DNA of 33,676 nucleotides from Spirochaetota bacterium (GTDB lineage Bacteria; Spirochaetota; UBA4802; JAGODF01): NCBI GenBank assembly GCA_017998375.1, contig JAGODF010000004.1, positions 1 to 33,676 of the forward strand, read 5' to 3'. Shown piece by piece: positions 1 to 8,132 of this stretch (position 1 is its first letter; each line of letters starts with the position of its first letter). The notes under the pieces were generated by a model. It saw only the letters and a program-made list of their open reading frames with translations, ran no database searches and was not told where the DNA came from. The position numbers and the translations under genes were made by a program.

Positions 1-364
1 AATAGAGCATTAATAACTCAACCGATTTTGTGATGGGATTTATGACAAAAATCAATGTAGCTACTAATGGAAAGATAATACCAGTATAATACACCAAACC
101 GCGATATTTCAGCGGATCGAACAGAGGCAGGACCATGGAGAGACCTATAGTAAAGAGAAGGAACGCGAGCGAACGGGAAAGAGTAAGTGTCATGAACATG
201 AAGGGATCTTTTGGTATTTCATTAAACCAGTCCTCGTTAATATCGACAGAAAAAATATTTCCGAACAGGTGGGGTGACAGAGCGAACAATCCTCCGGTAA
301 TAACATATATAATTCCAGTAATAAGAACCACGGCCTGGAGAAAATTTGTCTTCCGCGATCGCAT
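1..364 (-). CDS. Multi-pass membrane protein, 3' end beyond window
   Basis: I do not recognise this family. The reading frame opens with ATG at 364 and stays open to the left edge, giving 121 residues without a stop. The start is supported by a GGAGGT about 10 bases upstream. The product is strongly hydrophobic, with helices at roughly residues 8-28, 55-80 and 88-108. A polar loop (residues ~38-52, containing DINEDWFNEIPKDP) separates the first two. It lies 53 bases downstream of the patatin-like gene on the same strand, so it is probably the last visible member of that operon. It could be a membrane partner of the cNMP/patatin-like protein, but nothing in the sequence gives a function. Confidence 0.6.
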   Translation of the reverse strand, partial: MRSRKTNFLQAVVLITGIIYVITGGLFALSPHLFGNIFSVDINEDWFNEIPKDPFMFMTLTLSRSLAFLLFTIGLSMVLPLFDPLKYRGLVYYTGIIFPLVATLIFVINPITKSVELLMLY

Positions 365-417
365 GGCCGTCCACACCTCCAAGATAGGGTGATAAAGCCC
401 TTCAGAGTCACTAGTTG

Positions 418-2235
418 TTATATCAGACGATTTTCTTTCAAGAATTTATTTGTCGCCTTGCTCGAGATTTCTATTATTTTTTCAATTTCATGCGTGTTCT
501 CGGGAAATTCTAGTTCAAGACGAGTGGCGGGCGTTACATTTGCGGCATCGGATGAGTGCATATTGTCGGAATCCATGAGAAAATTCGCATAAAATGGAAG
601 AAGTTCATTTCCGCCATAAATCGCGCCGGAAGGTTTGATCGATACAAGAATTGCTTGGTCGATATCCATCCTATAGAGTTCCTCGATCCCGCAATGAAAA
701 TGTGGATATCCCGACACATACGACTCTGATCCAATTCGGTGTGGCTCGAACCATGGATATGTGGTCATTGCTGATGTTACAAGGTCTGCAAGACTTCCGG
801 TGCTGAACAATCGACCCGTGTGATCCATCCGGCTGGAGAGCAGTAGCGGTTGGATGCTGAAATATTCAGCTCGTGAATTTCCAAATACATCAGACGCCAT
901 TTTTATTATTTTTCCGTTTTTAAAAAGTGACTCCCTGGGAAATGTTATATCCAACAAGTTGTTCATTTTTTCTTTTGAATAAAAAGCCGTGATGCTTTTA
1001 CGGTATTCATCCGGGTTTTCCGCGTTCAAGAAAAGGGCCAGAGGCAGAAAACCGAAAGATGTTGCATGGTGAACATCATAATGGACACCCGCTTTCATCA
1101 ACTCGAGGTACAGCCCGGCATACGCGATAGAATCATAGCGACCACTTTGCAATACAATTGCTTTTTTTTGAGCGGATATTTCATTCATAATGGCAACGGG
1201 GATGGAATTCTTCATCCGATCTTCGTTTCCTTCGAAACCATTTTCCGGCATGAAATCGATTTTATTCCATGTATAGCCGCCTTCGAAAAATTGTGAATCG
1301 CCATGATAATAATTCAATACGTGATAGGCGCGCTGGCCACCGGTAATCTTATCGTCGAATAGGGAAGATAGCGCCGTTCGATTCTTTGCTTTCTTCAATA
1401 ATCCGATAATGCAGTCAGATTGTTCAAAGATTCGGTCCCGGAATTCTTCATCCGTACCCGACAGGTCGATAACAATATTTTCAAACCTCTTTGTAAGCGC
1501 GAGTAAAAGCGGGGAGAATATCGAAGGACTCGCCTTTACTTTAGCGCCATGAAGAACGTTCAGCAAGGAAAGGGTTTCCGTGATTTTCTCAAGTCCGTCA
1601 CTTATCAATTGATCAGTCGTAACACTTTCGACCTGCTTCTGTGACAGGGGAGGGGTGATTTTTCTGCCGAGGTAATTGAATACCGAACTCCCTTCATAGG
1701 ACATGTCTAGTAGTATCGAATTCCCCGAGTCGGCGAGCGCTGCGGCAAGGGATGCTGCAAAAAGAGTATTACCGGAACCACCTTCGGTACTGAAAACGGT
1801 TATTATTCTTCTGGAACTTGAAAACAACTGCTTCCCGGCCTGTGAAATTTCAAATCCAAGGTTTTTCAAGGCCTTCATATAACCACGGAATGCCTTGTAA
1901 TTCATAAAAAAAAACTTATAGAGATCGTCCGTATTGAAGCTTAAAAGAAGTCCATCCGATATGGCCTTGAGGGTTCCCCTGTTTCGTATTTCCGAAAACG
2001 GGAAATCACCGAAGAATGACCCCGGGGTTAGATAAATGAACTCGTTCTTGCCAAAAACCTCCAGCTCGAAAATACCCTCAAGTATGGTGTTCAATGCGGA
2101 AATTTTTTTTAAGTCGATTGTCTGTCCGCGCTTTACCCTTGAAATACGGCCTTGGGTTGATATCGCATCCCGTTCGCGTTCCGTACAATGTTTTAACAGA
2201 GGATTCGAATTGAATATTCGGGTGTAACTGTTCAT
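418..2235 (-). CDS. cNMP-binding / ParA-like P-loop / patatin-like protein with degenerate active sites
   Basis: A 605-residue protein built like neuropathy-target-esterase relatives. Residues ~10-115 look like a cyclic-nucleotide-binding beta-roll (GxFFGDFPF near 72-80). Residues ~143-275 look like a MinD/ParA-type P-loop domain with the Walker-A region at 150-157 (TEGGSGNT). Residues ~357-540 follow a patatin phospholipase. Both putative active sites are altered. In the P-loop the deviant-Walker lysines are E151 and N156. In the patatin part the GGGxxR oxyanion stretch reads LQSGRYDS (362-369), the nucleophile serine is kept (S393 in ATSFG), and the Asp of the DG[G/A] motif is Ser (S508-G509). 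Enzymatic activity is therefore doubtful. The gene follows the TPR/Mrr-like gene by 12 bases. Loss of catalysis is inferred from motifs only; a sensor or scaffold role is a guess. Confidence 0.8.
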   Translation of the reverse strand: MNSYTRIFNSNPLLKHCTERERDAISTQGRISRVKRGQTIDLKKISALNTILEGIFELEVFGKNEFIYLTPGSFFGDFPFSEIRNRGTLKAISDGLLLSFNTDDLYKFFFMNYKAFRGYMKALKNLGFEISQAGKQLFSSSRRIITVFSTEGGSGNTLFAASLAAALADSGNSILLDMSYEGSSVFNYLGRKITPPLSQKQVESVTTDQLISDGLEKITETLSLLNVLHGAKVKASPSIFSPLLLALTKRFENIVIDLSGTDEEFRDRIFEQSDCIIGLLKKAKNRTALSSLFDDKITGGQRAYHVLNYYHGDSQFFEGGYTWNKIDFMPENGFEGNEDRMKNSIPVAIMNEISAQKKAIVLQSGRYDSIAYAGLYLELMKAGVHYDVHHATSFGFLPLALFLNAENPDEYRKSITAFYSKEKMNNLLDITFPRESLFKNGKIIKMASDVFGNSRAEYFSIQPLLLSSRMDHTGRLFSTGSLADLVTSAMTTYPWFEPHRIGSESYVSGYPHFHCGIEELYRMDIDQAILVSIKPSGAIYGGNELLPFYANFLMDSDNMHSSDAANVTPATRLELEFPENTHEIEKIIEISSKATNKFLKENRLI

Positions 2236-2247
2236 GTGCCCCTGTTT

Positions 2248-3606
2248 TCAGGCACCGATGGATTTGAGCAGCTTAATAAGGTCTGAATTGCTCATGAGTT
2301 CGATTGGCCTGGTGTTCGAGAATTCAATCGCGGTCTGCGTGTACTCGCCGGTAGAAATGATTATCGCCCGTGTCGCGTTTTTAGGTTTCATCGATTCGTG
2401 TATCGATCGGAGTAATTTATCTGATATCGAATCGGTTGTGCGTAAAACTCTGATTATCCTGTTGGTTTTTCTCGTGTTCCGCCACTTGCCTTCCGTTTCG
2501 GTGGCAACGAATTCGATATCGGTATCGCTGATTATGTCAATTTCGAGAATCGTGAGTCCCATCGACTCCACGATTTTACGCGAAAGATGTTCGAACTGGG
2601 CAAGTCCTGCGATCATGAAATCCTTGATCCTGTCATCCTGCCGGAATTCCGCGTATGAACGAAGCTTGTCCTGAACATCCCGGAATCCCTTGTTTACCTC
2701 AAATATTTTTTCCCAGTTGAAAATTGCCGAATGAAGGTCCCGCATTTTTTCCTGCGCTTCTGCCAGGAAATAACGGAGATTGAGCTCGGTATCGCTTCCT
2801 CTCTTCGCGAATTTCAATCCCCTCTCAAATTCTATTACTGCCTTTGGGTACAACTCTTTTTCGATAAAGCAGGTACCTTTCGCCAGAAAGCACTTGATCT
2901 TAATATCATCATCTTTCTGCGCAATTTCAAATTCCTTTATCGCCCATTCATAATCACCCAGCTGTCTGAGAACAAGCCCAAGAAAATAGTGCGCCCGATA
3001 ATTCTGCTGTTCAACCTTTATCGCATCGACAAACATCTGCTTCGCATCCTGGTACAGGTTCATACGGTAATAAATCTGTCCAAGGTAATAGAATGCCATC
3101 GCGCTATTGTTGTTTAAAGCAACCGCCTTCTTGAAATAGGGGGCGGCCTTTTCGCTCTGGTCAGCATTGAAGTAAATAAGTCCAAGCTCATAATAATGTT
3201 CAAAATTCACAGGATCTATTTTGGTAAGGATAAGATACTCCTTCCTCGCATCGTCTATTGACTTGCGATCAAGATAGATCTTCGCCAGTTTGGATCTTAT
3301 TGAAACTTCATTTACTTTATCATCAAACTTTGCCAGTTTGAGGACCTGTCGGTATTCGAGAATCGCGTACTGTATATTGTTTTCCTTCAGATATGCTTCC
3401 GCGAGAAGATAATGCGCATAAGAATTCCTGTCATCCTTGTTTATTATCTCCTGCAGCTTTCTTATCGCAAGCTTGGTCTGGCCCGATTCGACCATCTTGG
3501 CGATTTCTGATATTTTCCTTGGAAAAACATATGCGGACAGCATGTATATGGCGAAAACCACAATCAATACAAGGATAACGAAGAGGAAGAGGTAGGTAAT
3601 TAGCAT
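2248..3606 (-). CDS. Membrane-anchored TPR protein with C-terminal Mrr-like domain
   Basis: A 452-residue protein. Residues 1-28 form one transmembrane helix that would leave the rest in the cytoplasm. Residues ~35-320 are tandem tetratricopeptide repeats (for example AHYLLAEAYLKENN at 64-77 and AFYYLGQIYYRMNLY at 171-185), a protein-interaction scaffold. Residues ~338-452 resemble the Mrr-type restriction-endonuclease fold: the ending RAIIISTGEYTQTAIEF...IELMSNSDLIKLL matches the usual 'GifiTtg.ft..A..fA...IeLidg..L..Ll' pattern. The catalytic GVD and Q/E-x-K positions appear to read DIE (363-365) and RVL, so the nuclease site is probably dead. Gaps of 12 and 19 bases tie it to its neighbours in one operon. 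The TPR and membrane calls are firm; the Mrr assignment is by pattern and less certain. Confidence 0.8.
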   Translation of the reverse strand: MLITYLFLFVILVLIVVFAIYMLSAYVFPRKISEIAKMVESGQTKLAIRKLQEIINKDDRNSYAHYLLAEAYLKENNIQYAILEYRQVLKLAKFDDKVNEVSIRSKLAKIYLDRKSIDDARKEYLILTKIDPVNFEHYYELGLIYFNADQSEKAAPYFKKAVALNNNSAMAFYYLGQIYYRMNLYQDAKQMFVDAIKVEQQNYRAHYFLGLVLRQLGDYEWAIKEFEIAQKDDDIKIKCFLAKGTCFIEKELYPKAVIEFERGLKFAKRGSDTELNLRYFLAEAQEKMRDLHSAIFNWEKIFEVNKGFRDVQDKLRSYAEFRQDDRIKDFMIAGLAQFEHLSRKIVESMGLTILEIDIISDTDIEFVATETEGKWRNTRKTNRIIRVLRTTDSISDKLLRSIHESMKPKNATRAIIISTGEYTQTAIEFSNTRPIELMSNSDLIKLLKSIGA

Positions 3607-3625
3607 CGAGTTACCGGGATAATAT

Positions 3626-3949
3626 TTATTTGATCTTCTCGCCCTTTAATTTCTTATTCTGTTCTTCAAGATCTTTAATGCGTTGCAAGGCGTGCATTAG
3701 CTCCTGGCGGCTTAGCTGCGACGCGCTCTCCTGGGCTTTTGCGGTTTCGGTCGCCAGCATGAGCTCGTTGCGCGCGAACTCAACGATGTTTTCATACATT
3801 TTCATGATTTCATCGGAGTTCTCAATTTCCTTCTCGTTGAGCTTGAGAACGTTTTCATAACCGCTAATCATCTTGCGGCAATTATCCAGTTCTTTCTTGA
3901 GAAACTCATTCTCTTTTTTCAGTTTTTCAAATTCTCTTGAGGTATCCAT
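3626..3949 (-). CDS. Small coiled-coil protein
   Basis: A 107-residue, highly charged protein that is almost entirely predicted coiled coil, with heptad-like stretches such as KKENEFLKKELDNC near the start and LEEQNKKLKGEK at the end. I chose the ATG at 3949 because GAGAGG lies 4-5 bases before it; the frame is open 15 codons further upstream but without a ribosome site. It has no signal peptide or membrane segment. It is the first gene of the operon running into the TPR/Mrr-like and cNMP/patatin-like genes (19 bases to the next), so it may act as a partner or oligomerisation factor for those proteins. No family was recognised. Confidence 0.75.
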   Translation of the reverse strand: MDTSREFEKLKKENEFLKKELDNCRKMISGYENVLKLNEKEIENSDEIMKMYENIVEFARNELMLATETAKAQESASQLSRQELMHALQRIKDLEEQNKKLKGEKIK

Positions 3950-4012
3950 ACATCCTCTCGCGAGAAACCTTTTATCACATGCCAGCGCCATCATTCGCAG
4001 TGAAAAAATTTA

Positions 4013-4040
4013 TTGACAAATGAATGAGGCTCGAACAAAT
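4013..4040 (+). promoter_or_regulatory. Probable sigma70 promoter of tRNA-Ala
   Basis: A perfect -35 TTGACA at 4013-4018 is followed after 16 bases by a weak -10 (ACAAAT, 4035-4040), just upstream of tRNA-Ala at 4059. The -35 and the location are good; the -10 is poor. Confidence 0.5.
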
Positions 4041-4058
4041 GTGATTCAACATGTTCCC

Positions 4059-4131
<73 letters not shown>

Positions 4132-4176
4132 CACCCGAAAAAATCCAGCTTTCCCGCACATTTCGATTTTAAAACT

Positions 4177-5400
4177 CTATATTTCATGAATTACGAGCCC
4201 GCTTCTCAATTTGGGCTCGAACCATGTCGATTTCGGGGGCATTATTCCGCCCGAATCCGATACTCCAATGAGATCGTCGACCGATGTGGGGTGCATTGAA
4301 AATGCCACGGCGAACTGTCCGCTGTCAACCAGCTTCTTCAGTTCGCCCGCGCCCTTGATGCCGCCGATAAAATCAATTCGTTTGCTGGTCCTGGGATCCT
4401 GAATGTCGAGAACCGGGCCCAGGATAGTGTCCTGCAGCAGTTTTACATCCAGCGACTCAATTGGTCCAGATGGAATGGCGAACTTCGGTTTTATAACATA
4501 CCACTCGCCATCCAAGTACATGCACACGGAATGTTTCGATTGGGGCACGTCTTCCCGGCTTTTCTCCACTGAAAACTTCTCTCCAACAACCTTGAGAAAT
4601 TCCTGTACGCCTTTTCCGTTGAGGTCCTTCACAACGCGATTGTATGCAAGAATCCTGAGTTCGTCATGTGGAAAGATCGTAGCCATGAAATACCCTGATT
4701 CGGATTCCGGGGCTTTTTCTCCGGACTCACGTCGCTTGAGGCCGACGCTGACCGATGATGCTGCGCGATGGTGCCCGTCCGCAATGTAGAGCTCCGTGTT
4801 TTTAAATGATTCCTTTATTGCAGAAATCAGATCTCGGTCGTCAATTACGCGAAAGATATGGCGAATCCCGTCATCCGTGGTAAAATCATATGCCGGAGTG
4901 ATTTCAGTCGCCTTTTTGAAATAATTTCTTTTCGAACCGTCTTCTCGATACAGCAGGAAAACAAGACCTGTCTGGGCGTTCAGGCGATCGATATGGTTCA
5001 TCCTGTCGAGCTCCTTGTCTTTCCTGGTGAGCTCATGTTTTTTCACGTTGTTTTGAAGGTAATCGTCTATGCTCACGCATGCCACGAGGCCGGTCTGGTA
5101 TCGCCCATTCATTACCAGCGTGTACAGGTAGAGATTTGCACTGGAATCACGAAAGAGGATTCCCTCCTGGATAAAACGCTGGAGGTTTTCCTTTCCCATA
5201 GCGTATACCCGATCGTCGTACGGGTCGACGCTCGTGGGGAGATCAACCTCGGGTTTCGTAACGTGGAAGAAACTCGTGGATTTCTTATGCGCCACTTTCC
5301 GCGCATCATCGGAACTTATCACGTCGTAGGGCAGTTCCGCCACCCGGTCTACTATATCCTTCCGGGGCCTGAGCCCCTTAAACTCCCTGATGATCGCCAT
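4177..5400 (-). CDS. DUF1015 family protein
   Basis: A 407-residue protein of the widespread but uncharacterised DUF1015 family. The family hallmarks are present: the N-terminal 'FKGLRPRKD' opening (7-15), the KKHELTRKDKE segment (120-130) and the ADGHHR signature (207-212). The length is typical. The ATG at 5400 is preceded by AGGGGA about 7 bases upstream. It lies 26 bases downstream of greA on the same strand and is probably co-transcribed with it. The biochemical role of the family is not established. The gene end converges on the tRNA-Ala gene. Confidence 0.9.
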   Translation of the reverse strand: MAIIREFKGLRPRKDIVDRVAELPYDVISSDDARKVAHKKSTSFFHVTKPEVDLPTSVDPYDDRVYAMGKENLQRFIQEGILFRDSSANLYLYTLVMNGRYQTGLVACVSIDDYLQNNVKKHELTRKDKELDRMNHIDRLNAQTGLVFLLYREDGSKRNYFKKATEITPAYDFTTDDGIRHIFRVIDDRDLISAIKESFKNTELYIADGHHRAASSVSVGLKRRESGEKAPESESGYFMATIFPHDELRILAYNRVVKDLNGKGVQEFLKVVGEKFSVEKSREDVPQSKHSVCMYLDGEWYVIKPKFAIPSGPIESLDVKLLQDTILGPVLDIQDPRTSKRIDFIGGIKGAGELKKLVDSGQFAVAFSMHPTSVDDLIGVSDSGGIMPPKSTWFEPKLRSGLVIHEI

Positions 5401-5426
5401 TGATAAATCCCCTGTCTCCGAAATTT

Positions 5427-5927
5427 CTATTCTCGATCCGTATTTTCGAAAATGTTTCCGTGGATGGTAATGATCTTCTGTATGAGAAACTTTCTTTTCC
5501 CGGCGGGTATGTTAACCTCAACCTCCTCGCCCGCGGTCCTGTTGTTCAGAGCCTGCCCGATGGGCGATGATAGCGAAATTTTCCCTTCCGAAGGATTAAT
5601 TTCATTGGGCGATACAAAGGAAAACTCCATCTCTTTTCCCGAGTCACGGTCCAGCACCACCAGGGTTGAGCCGAATCCGACGCAATCCGTGCGTATCTTG
5701 CTTAAATCTATATTGCTGAGCTTGATCATCTGTTCGGAGAGCTGGCCAATGCGCGCCTTCACGAAGGACTGGCGCTCCCTTGCGGCATGGTACTCAGCGT
5801 TTTCACGAAGATCCCCGTAGGCACGCGCCTCGGCTATTTTCTTTGGAAGCTCGATCTTGAACTCGTATTTGAGTTTATCCAGCTCTTTTCTCAACTGTTC
5901 ACGCTGGTCTTCAATACCATTGCTCAT
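5427..5927 (-). CDS. greA: Transcription elongation factor GreA
   Basis: A 166-residue GreA/GreB protein. It rescues backtracked RNA polymerase by stimulating cleavage of the nascent RNA 3' end. Residues ~5-75 form the N-terminal antiparallel coiled coil; its tip carries the acidic family signature (ARAYGDLRENAEYHAARERQ, with D and E of GDLRENAEY being the catalytic acids). The C-terminal FKBP-like domain contains SSPIGQALNNRTAGEEVEV. I chose the ATG at 5927 because it gives the normal family length and has GGAA 6-7 bases upstream; the open frame extends 37 codons further without family similarity. DUF1015 follows 26 bases later. Confidence 0.95.
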   Translation of the reverse strand: MSNGIEDQREQLRKELDKLKYEFKIELPKKIAEARAYGDLRENAEYHAARERQSFVKARIGQLSEQMIKLSNIDLSKIRTDCVGFGSTLVVLDRDSGKEMEFSFVSPNEINPSEGKISLSSPIGQALNNRTAGEEVEVNIPAGKRKFLIQKIITIHGNIFENTDRE

Positions 5928-6072
5928 GGACGGTTCCGTTATGTAAAATTCAGCAGGGCGGCAACACCCCGGGTAGTGCCCAACGCTGATGCAATGGGCT
6001 AATATGTTATTATTACAGCGCGATAATCGTAAAAGCAAGCAGGATTTGTGGAAATCGGTAAAAAAATGGCGG
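5928..6072 (-). promoter_or_regulatory. greA promoter and leader
   Basis: A candidate sigma70 promoter is present: -35 TTGCTT (complement of 6033-6038), 17-base spacer, -10 TAATAA (complement of 6010-6015). The predicted start near 6003 gives a leader of about 75 bases. That leader can fold into GC-rich hairpins (GCCCA...TGGGC near 5979-6000, GGGCA...TGCCC further on). No U-tract follows, so attenuation is only a possibility. The remainder up to 6072 shows nothing else. Confidence 0.4.
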
Positions 6073-6195
6073 TTAACGGGTGATTTTAAGTAACACTTTT
6101 ATTTTCTTTTTTTTATCTATTTTTATCGTATATCCTTCTTCCTTCAGGGTCTTCTCTATCTTGTAAGCACACAAATCAATCACTTTCTTTTCCAT
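6073..6195 (-). CDS. Possible 40-residue lysine-rich protein
   Basis: A short frame starts at the ATG at 6195, one base after the RseC-like stop codon, with a GGAA about 7 bases upstream. The product starts MEKKVIDLCAYKIEKTLKEE and ends in a lysine-rich beta-like stretch (IDKKKKIKVLLKITR). Its tight coupling to the RseC-like gene and sensible amino-acid use suggest a real small protein, but no family was recognised and chance cannot be excluded. Confidence 0.4.
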   Translation of the reverse strand: MEKKVIDLCAYKIEKTLKEEGYTIKIDKKKKIKVLLKITR

Positions 6196-6196
6196 C

Positions 6197-6712
6197 TCAT
6201 AGTTCCGGGAGGATATTAATATTTTTACGGTCCACCCTTTGATTTTCGGTTGAATCGGCATCAATTTTTAGACTTTTCTGTGAAATACCAGAACGTGTCA
6301 CACCGGTCAACCGTGGAGTGAAAACCGTTTTCCTCCCGATGAAAACGCTGATTAATTTGATTATAAGCAGTGAAAGCGTTATTCCGGCCAGCCCGCCCAA
6401 GGCACCCGACGCATCACTGTCCAGGCCGAGTGGTGTGAGCACGACAGAGCCGGCAATGACACCTGCCATCATGCCAATAATCGGTATTCCATACACAATC
6501 AGGGATGAGAGGACTATACCCTTTTCAGCAATGACGAATTCGACCATATCACCCGGTTTTACTCCGAGGCTGTTTTCAACCGTTATCCGCCTGGAGGTAC
6601 CTCCCAGGCTCAGGCAGACATGCCTCGCGGAACAGACGGAACAGTCTCCACCTCCATCAGCTTCAATGACAGCCTTATTGCCATGTATCTCCAGCACCCG
6701 GGCTTTTTCCAT
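6197..6712 (-). CDS. RseC/MucC-like membrane protein
   Basis: A 171-residue protein resembling RseC (SoxR-reducing system / positive regulator of sigma E). The N-terminal part has an early cysteine cluster, GGGDCSVCSARHVC (residues ~18-31), typical of the family. A beta-rich domain follows (ENSLGVKPGDMVEFVIAEKGIVLSS), then two transmembrane helices (~75-95 and ~105-125) and a cytoplasmic tail. I chose the ATG at 6712 because homology begins there and it lies just after the stop of the barrel gene; a GGAGG sits about 14 bases upstream, inside that gene, suggesting translational coupling. Pairing with envelope genes fits an inner-membrane redox or envelope-stress role, although no rpoE/rse genes are visible here. 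Confidence 0.8.
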   Translation of the reverse strand: MEKARVLEIHGNKAVIEADGGGDCSVCSARHVCLSLGGTSRRITVENSLGVKPGDMVEFVIAEKGIVLSSLIVYGIPIIGMMAGVIAGSVVLTPLGLDSDASGALGGLAGITLSLLIIKLISVFIGRKTVFTPRLTGVTRSGISQKSLKIDADSTENQRVDRKNINILPEL

Positions 6713-6716
6713 CTGG

Positions 6717-8126
6717 TTAAAATGTTCCCTCCACCGAGAATACAAGTCCACCGTCAGCTGCACTTCCGGAAAGATCCCATGCATAACCCAACATGCAGTA
6801 AAATGTCCCCAGTCGTACCAGAAGTTTACCGCCGCCCCCCATCTTCGTGTCCCAGGCATCCGATTCATCGACATAACGCCCTGCATTCAACACGGGCCCC
6901 GCGTACAGCGTTTCCGGAAAGGTCTCGAATTCCAGATCGAAGCCTGCGACAAAACGGGTCTTTGTCGCCGTGTAGTCGCCGGGGAATCCTGAAAAATTCT
7001 TATCAAACATGTAGTTCCAGTAATACCTTTCGTCCGACGTTACATGTTCAGCGGCCGTGCGCGAGCGAAGTTTCATCCAGACGAAAGGCGACCATACGGT
7101 GTATGCCGACATGTCTATCCGGAGATAATCCGTGTCCATTATCGAACCATGTCCGCCCCTGATAGCCATCTCGATCCCGGTTGCATCGCTTTCAGTGATG
7201 AGGCGGTGCCTGTTTGTATAACTTGCCGTGAATTCGGCATATATGTCCGACTGTTGTGATGAAAGTCCGCCGTAGCCCTCCAGGGATATGAAACACCTGT
7301 TCGCCGATATTGTCGCGAGCAGTTCTTTATGAGAATAGCGTACGCCAGCGCCGGGTGTGTGCGAAATGTCAATGTACGCCAATGCGGCGGATTCCCAGAT
7401 TTCAACCTTCCTTGACAGTTGATACTGCGCGTAAAGTGATAATTTTTCCGTGAGCAGTGCATATACGCACGCCGATCCAGTGATTTTTTTGAATTCACCG
7501 TCACGATATCCAGCATTTCCATGCAAAAGAACGATCGCATCATCGGTACCACGCGTGTAGGAGAGGGCAGGGGATATACCGTAAATCGGCTCATACCAGA
7601 CCCCTCCGCTAAACCGTCCCATATTCGATTTCGCCGTGCTTACATTGAGATATACATCTGAACCGCCATTAAAATTAATTACGGAGATGTCCAGTCTGCC
7701 AAGCCCCAGAGCCCGACGCGCTGAAAGACTTCGTTCGTGCATCGTGTTCCTGTTGTATACTTCACCCGGTGACGGTACCAGAATTTCCTTGAGCCGACTG
7801 GCAGATGCGCCCGATATCCCGTCAACACCAATGCCTGCGATTTTCGATTCCCGTATCCTCACCTCGATAGTACCATCCCGTTGCACGAGAACCGTTTCGA
7901 CATGCGTGGTGGTATATCCCATGCCGTGGTACCTGTTTGTCACCTCCACGGAAAGTGCTTCCAGGTCGGTTTCCGTTGTCGAAATATTTTTTTTCCCGGC
8001 AAGCTCGTGAAGCCCGATATCAACAGTGTTGCCCGTGAAAACGATTCGCCGTGGTTCTACGGCTTGTAACGGTTCGAGATACCCCGCGAGAATCAGGGCG
8101 CACAGCGGCGCAATAGCCCATCTCAT
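6717..8126 (-). CDS. Small Omp85-like outer-membrane protein with two POTRA domains
   Basis: A 469-residue secreted protein. Residues 1-22 are a signal peptide. Residues ~26-150 look like two POTRA modules, the first beginning RRIVFTGNTV and containing YHGMGYTTTHVETVLVQRDGTIEVRIRES, as in TamA/FhaC/BamA periplasmic domains. Residues ~165-469 alternate polar and aromatic residues in the manner of a beta-barrel and end in Phe, the usual C-terminal signal for BAM insertion. It is shorter than BamA (usually five POTRAs), so it is more likely a specialised translocase or assembly factor. It lies between the LolA-like and RseC-like genes (6 and 4 bases), forming an envelope cassette. The substrate is unknown. 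Confidence 0.75.
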   Translation of the reverse strand: MRWAIAPLCALILAGYLEPLQAVEPRRIVFTGNTVDIGLHELAGKKNISTTETDLEALSVEVTNRYHGMGYTTTHVETVLVQRDGTIEVRIRESKIAGIGVDGISGASASRLKEILVPSPGEVYNRNTMHERSLSARRALGLGRLDISVINFNGGSDVYLNVSTAKSNMGRFSGGVWYEPIYGISPALSYTRGTDDAIVLLHGNAGYRDGEFKKITGSACVYALLTEKLSLYAQYQLSRKVEIWESAALAYIDISHTPGAGVRYSHKELLATISANRCFISLEGYGGLSSQQSDIYAEFTASYTNRHRLITESDATGIEMAIRGGHGSIMDTDYLRIDMSAYTVWSPFVWMKLRSRTAAEHVTSDERYYWNYMFDKNFSGFPGDYTATKTRFVAGFDLEFETFPETLYAGPVLNAGRYVDESDAWDTKMGGGGKLLVRLGTFYCMLGYAWDLSGSAADGGLVFSVEGTF

Positions 8127-8132
8127 CGGGGA

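Noticed and set aside
4194-4219. CGAGCCC/GGGCTCG hairpin near the end of the DUF1015 gene
   Set aside because: It lies inside the coding sequence, has a 12-base loop and no T-tract, so it is not a convincing terminator.
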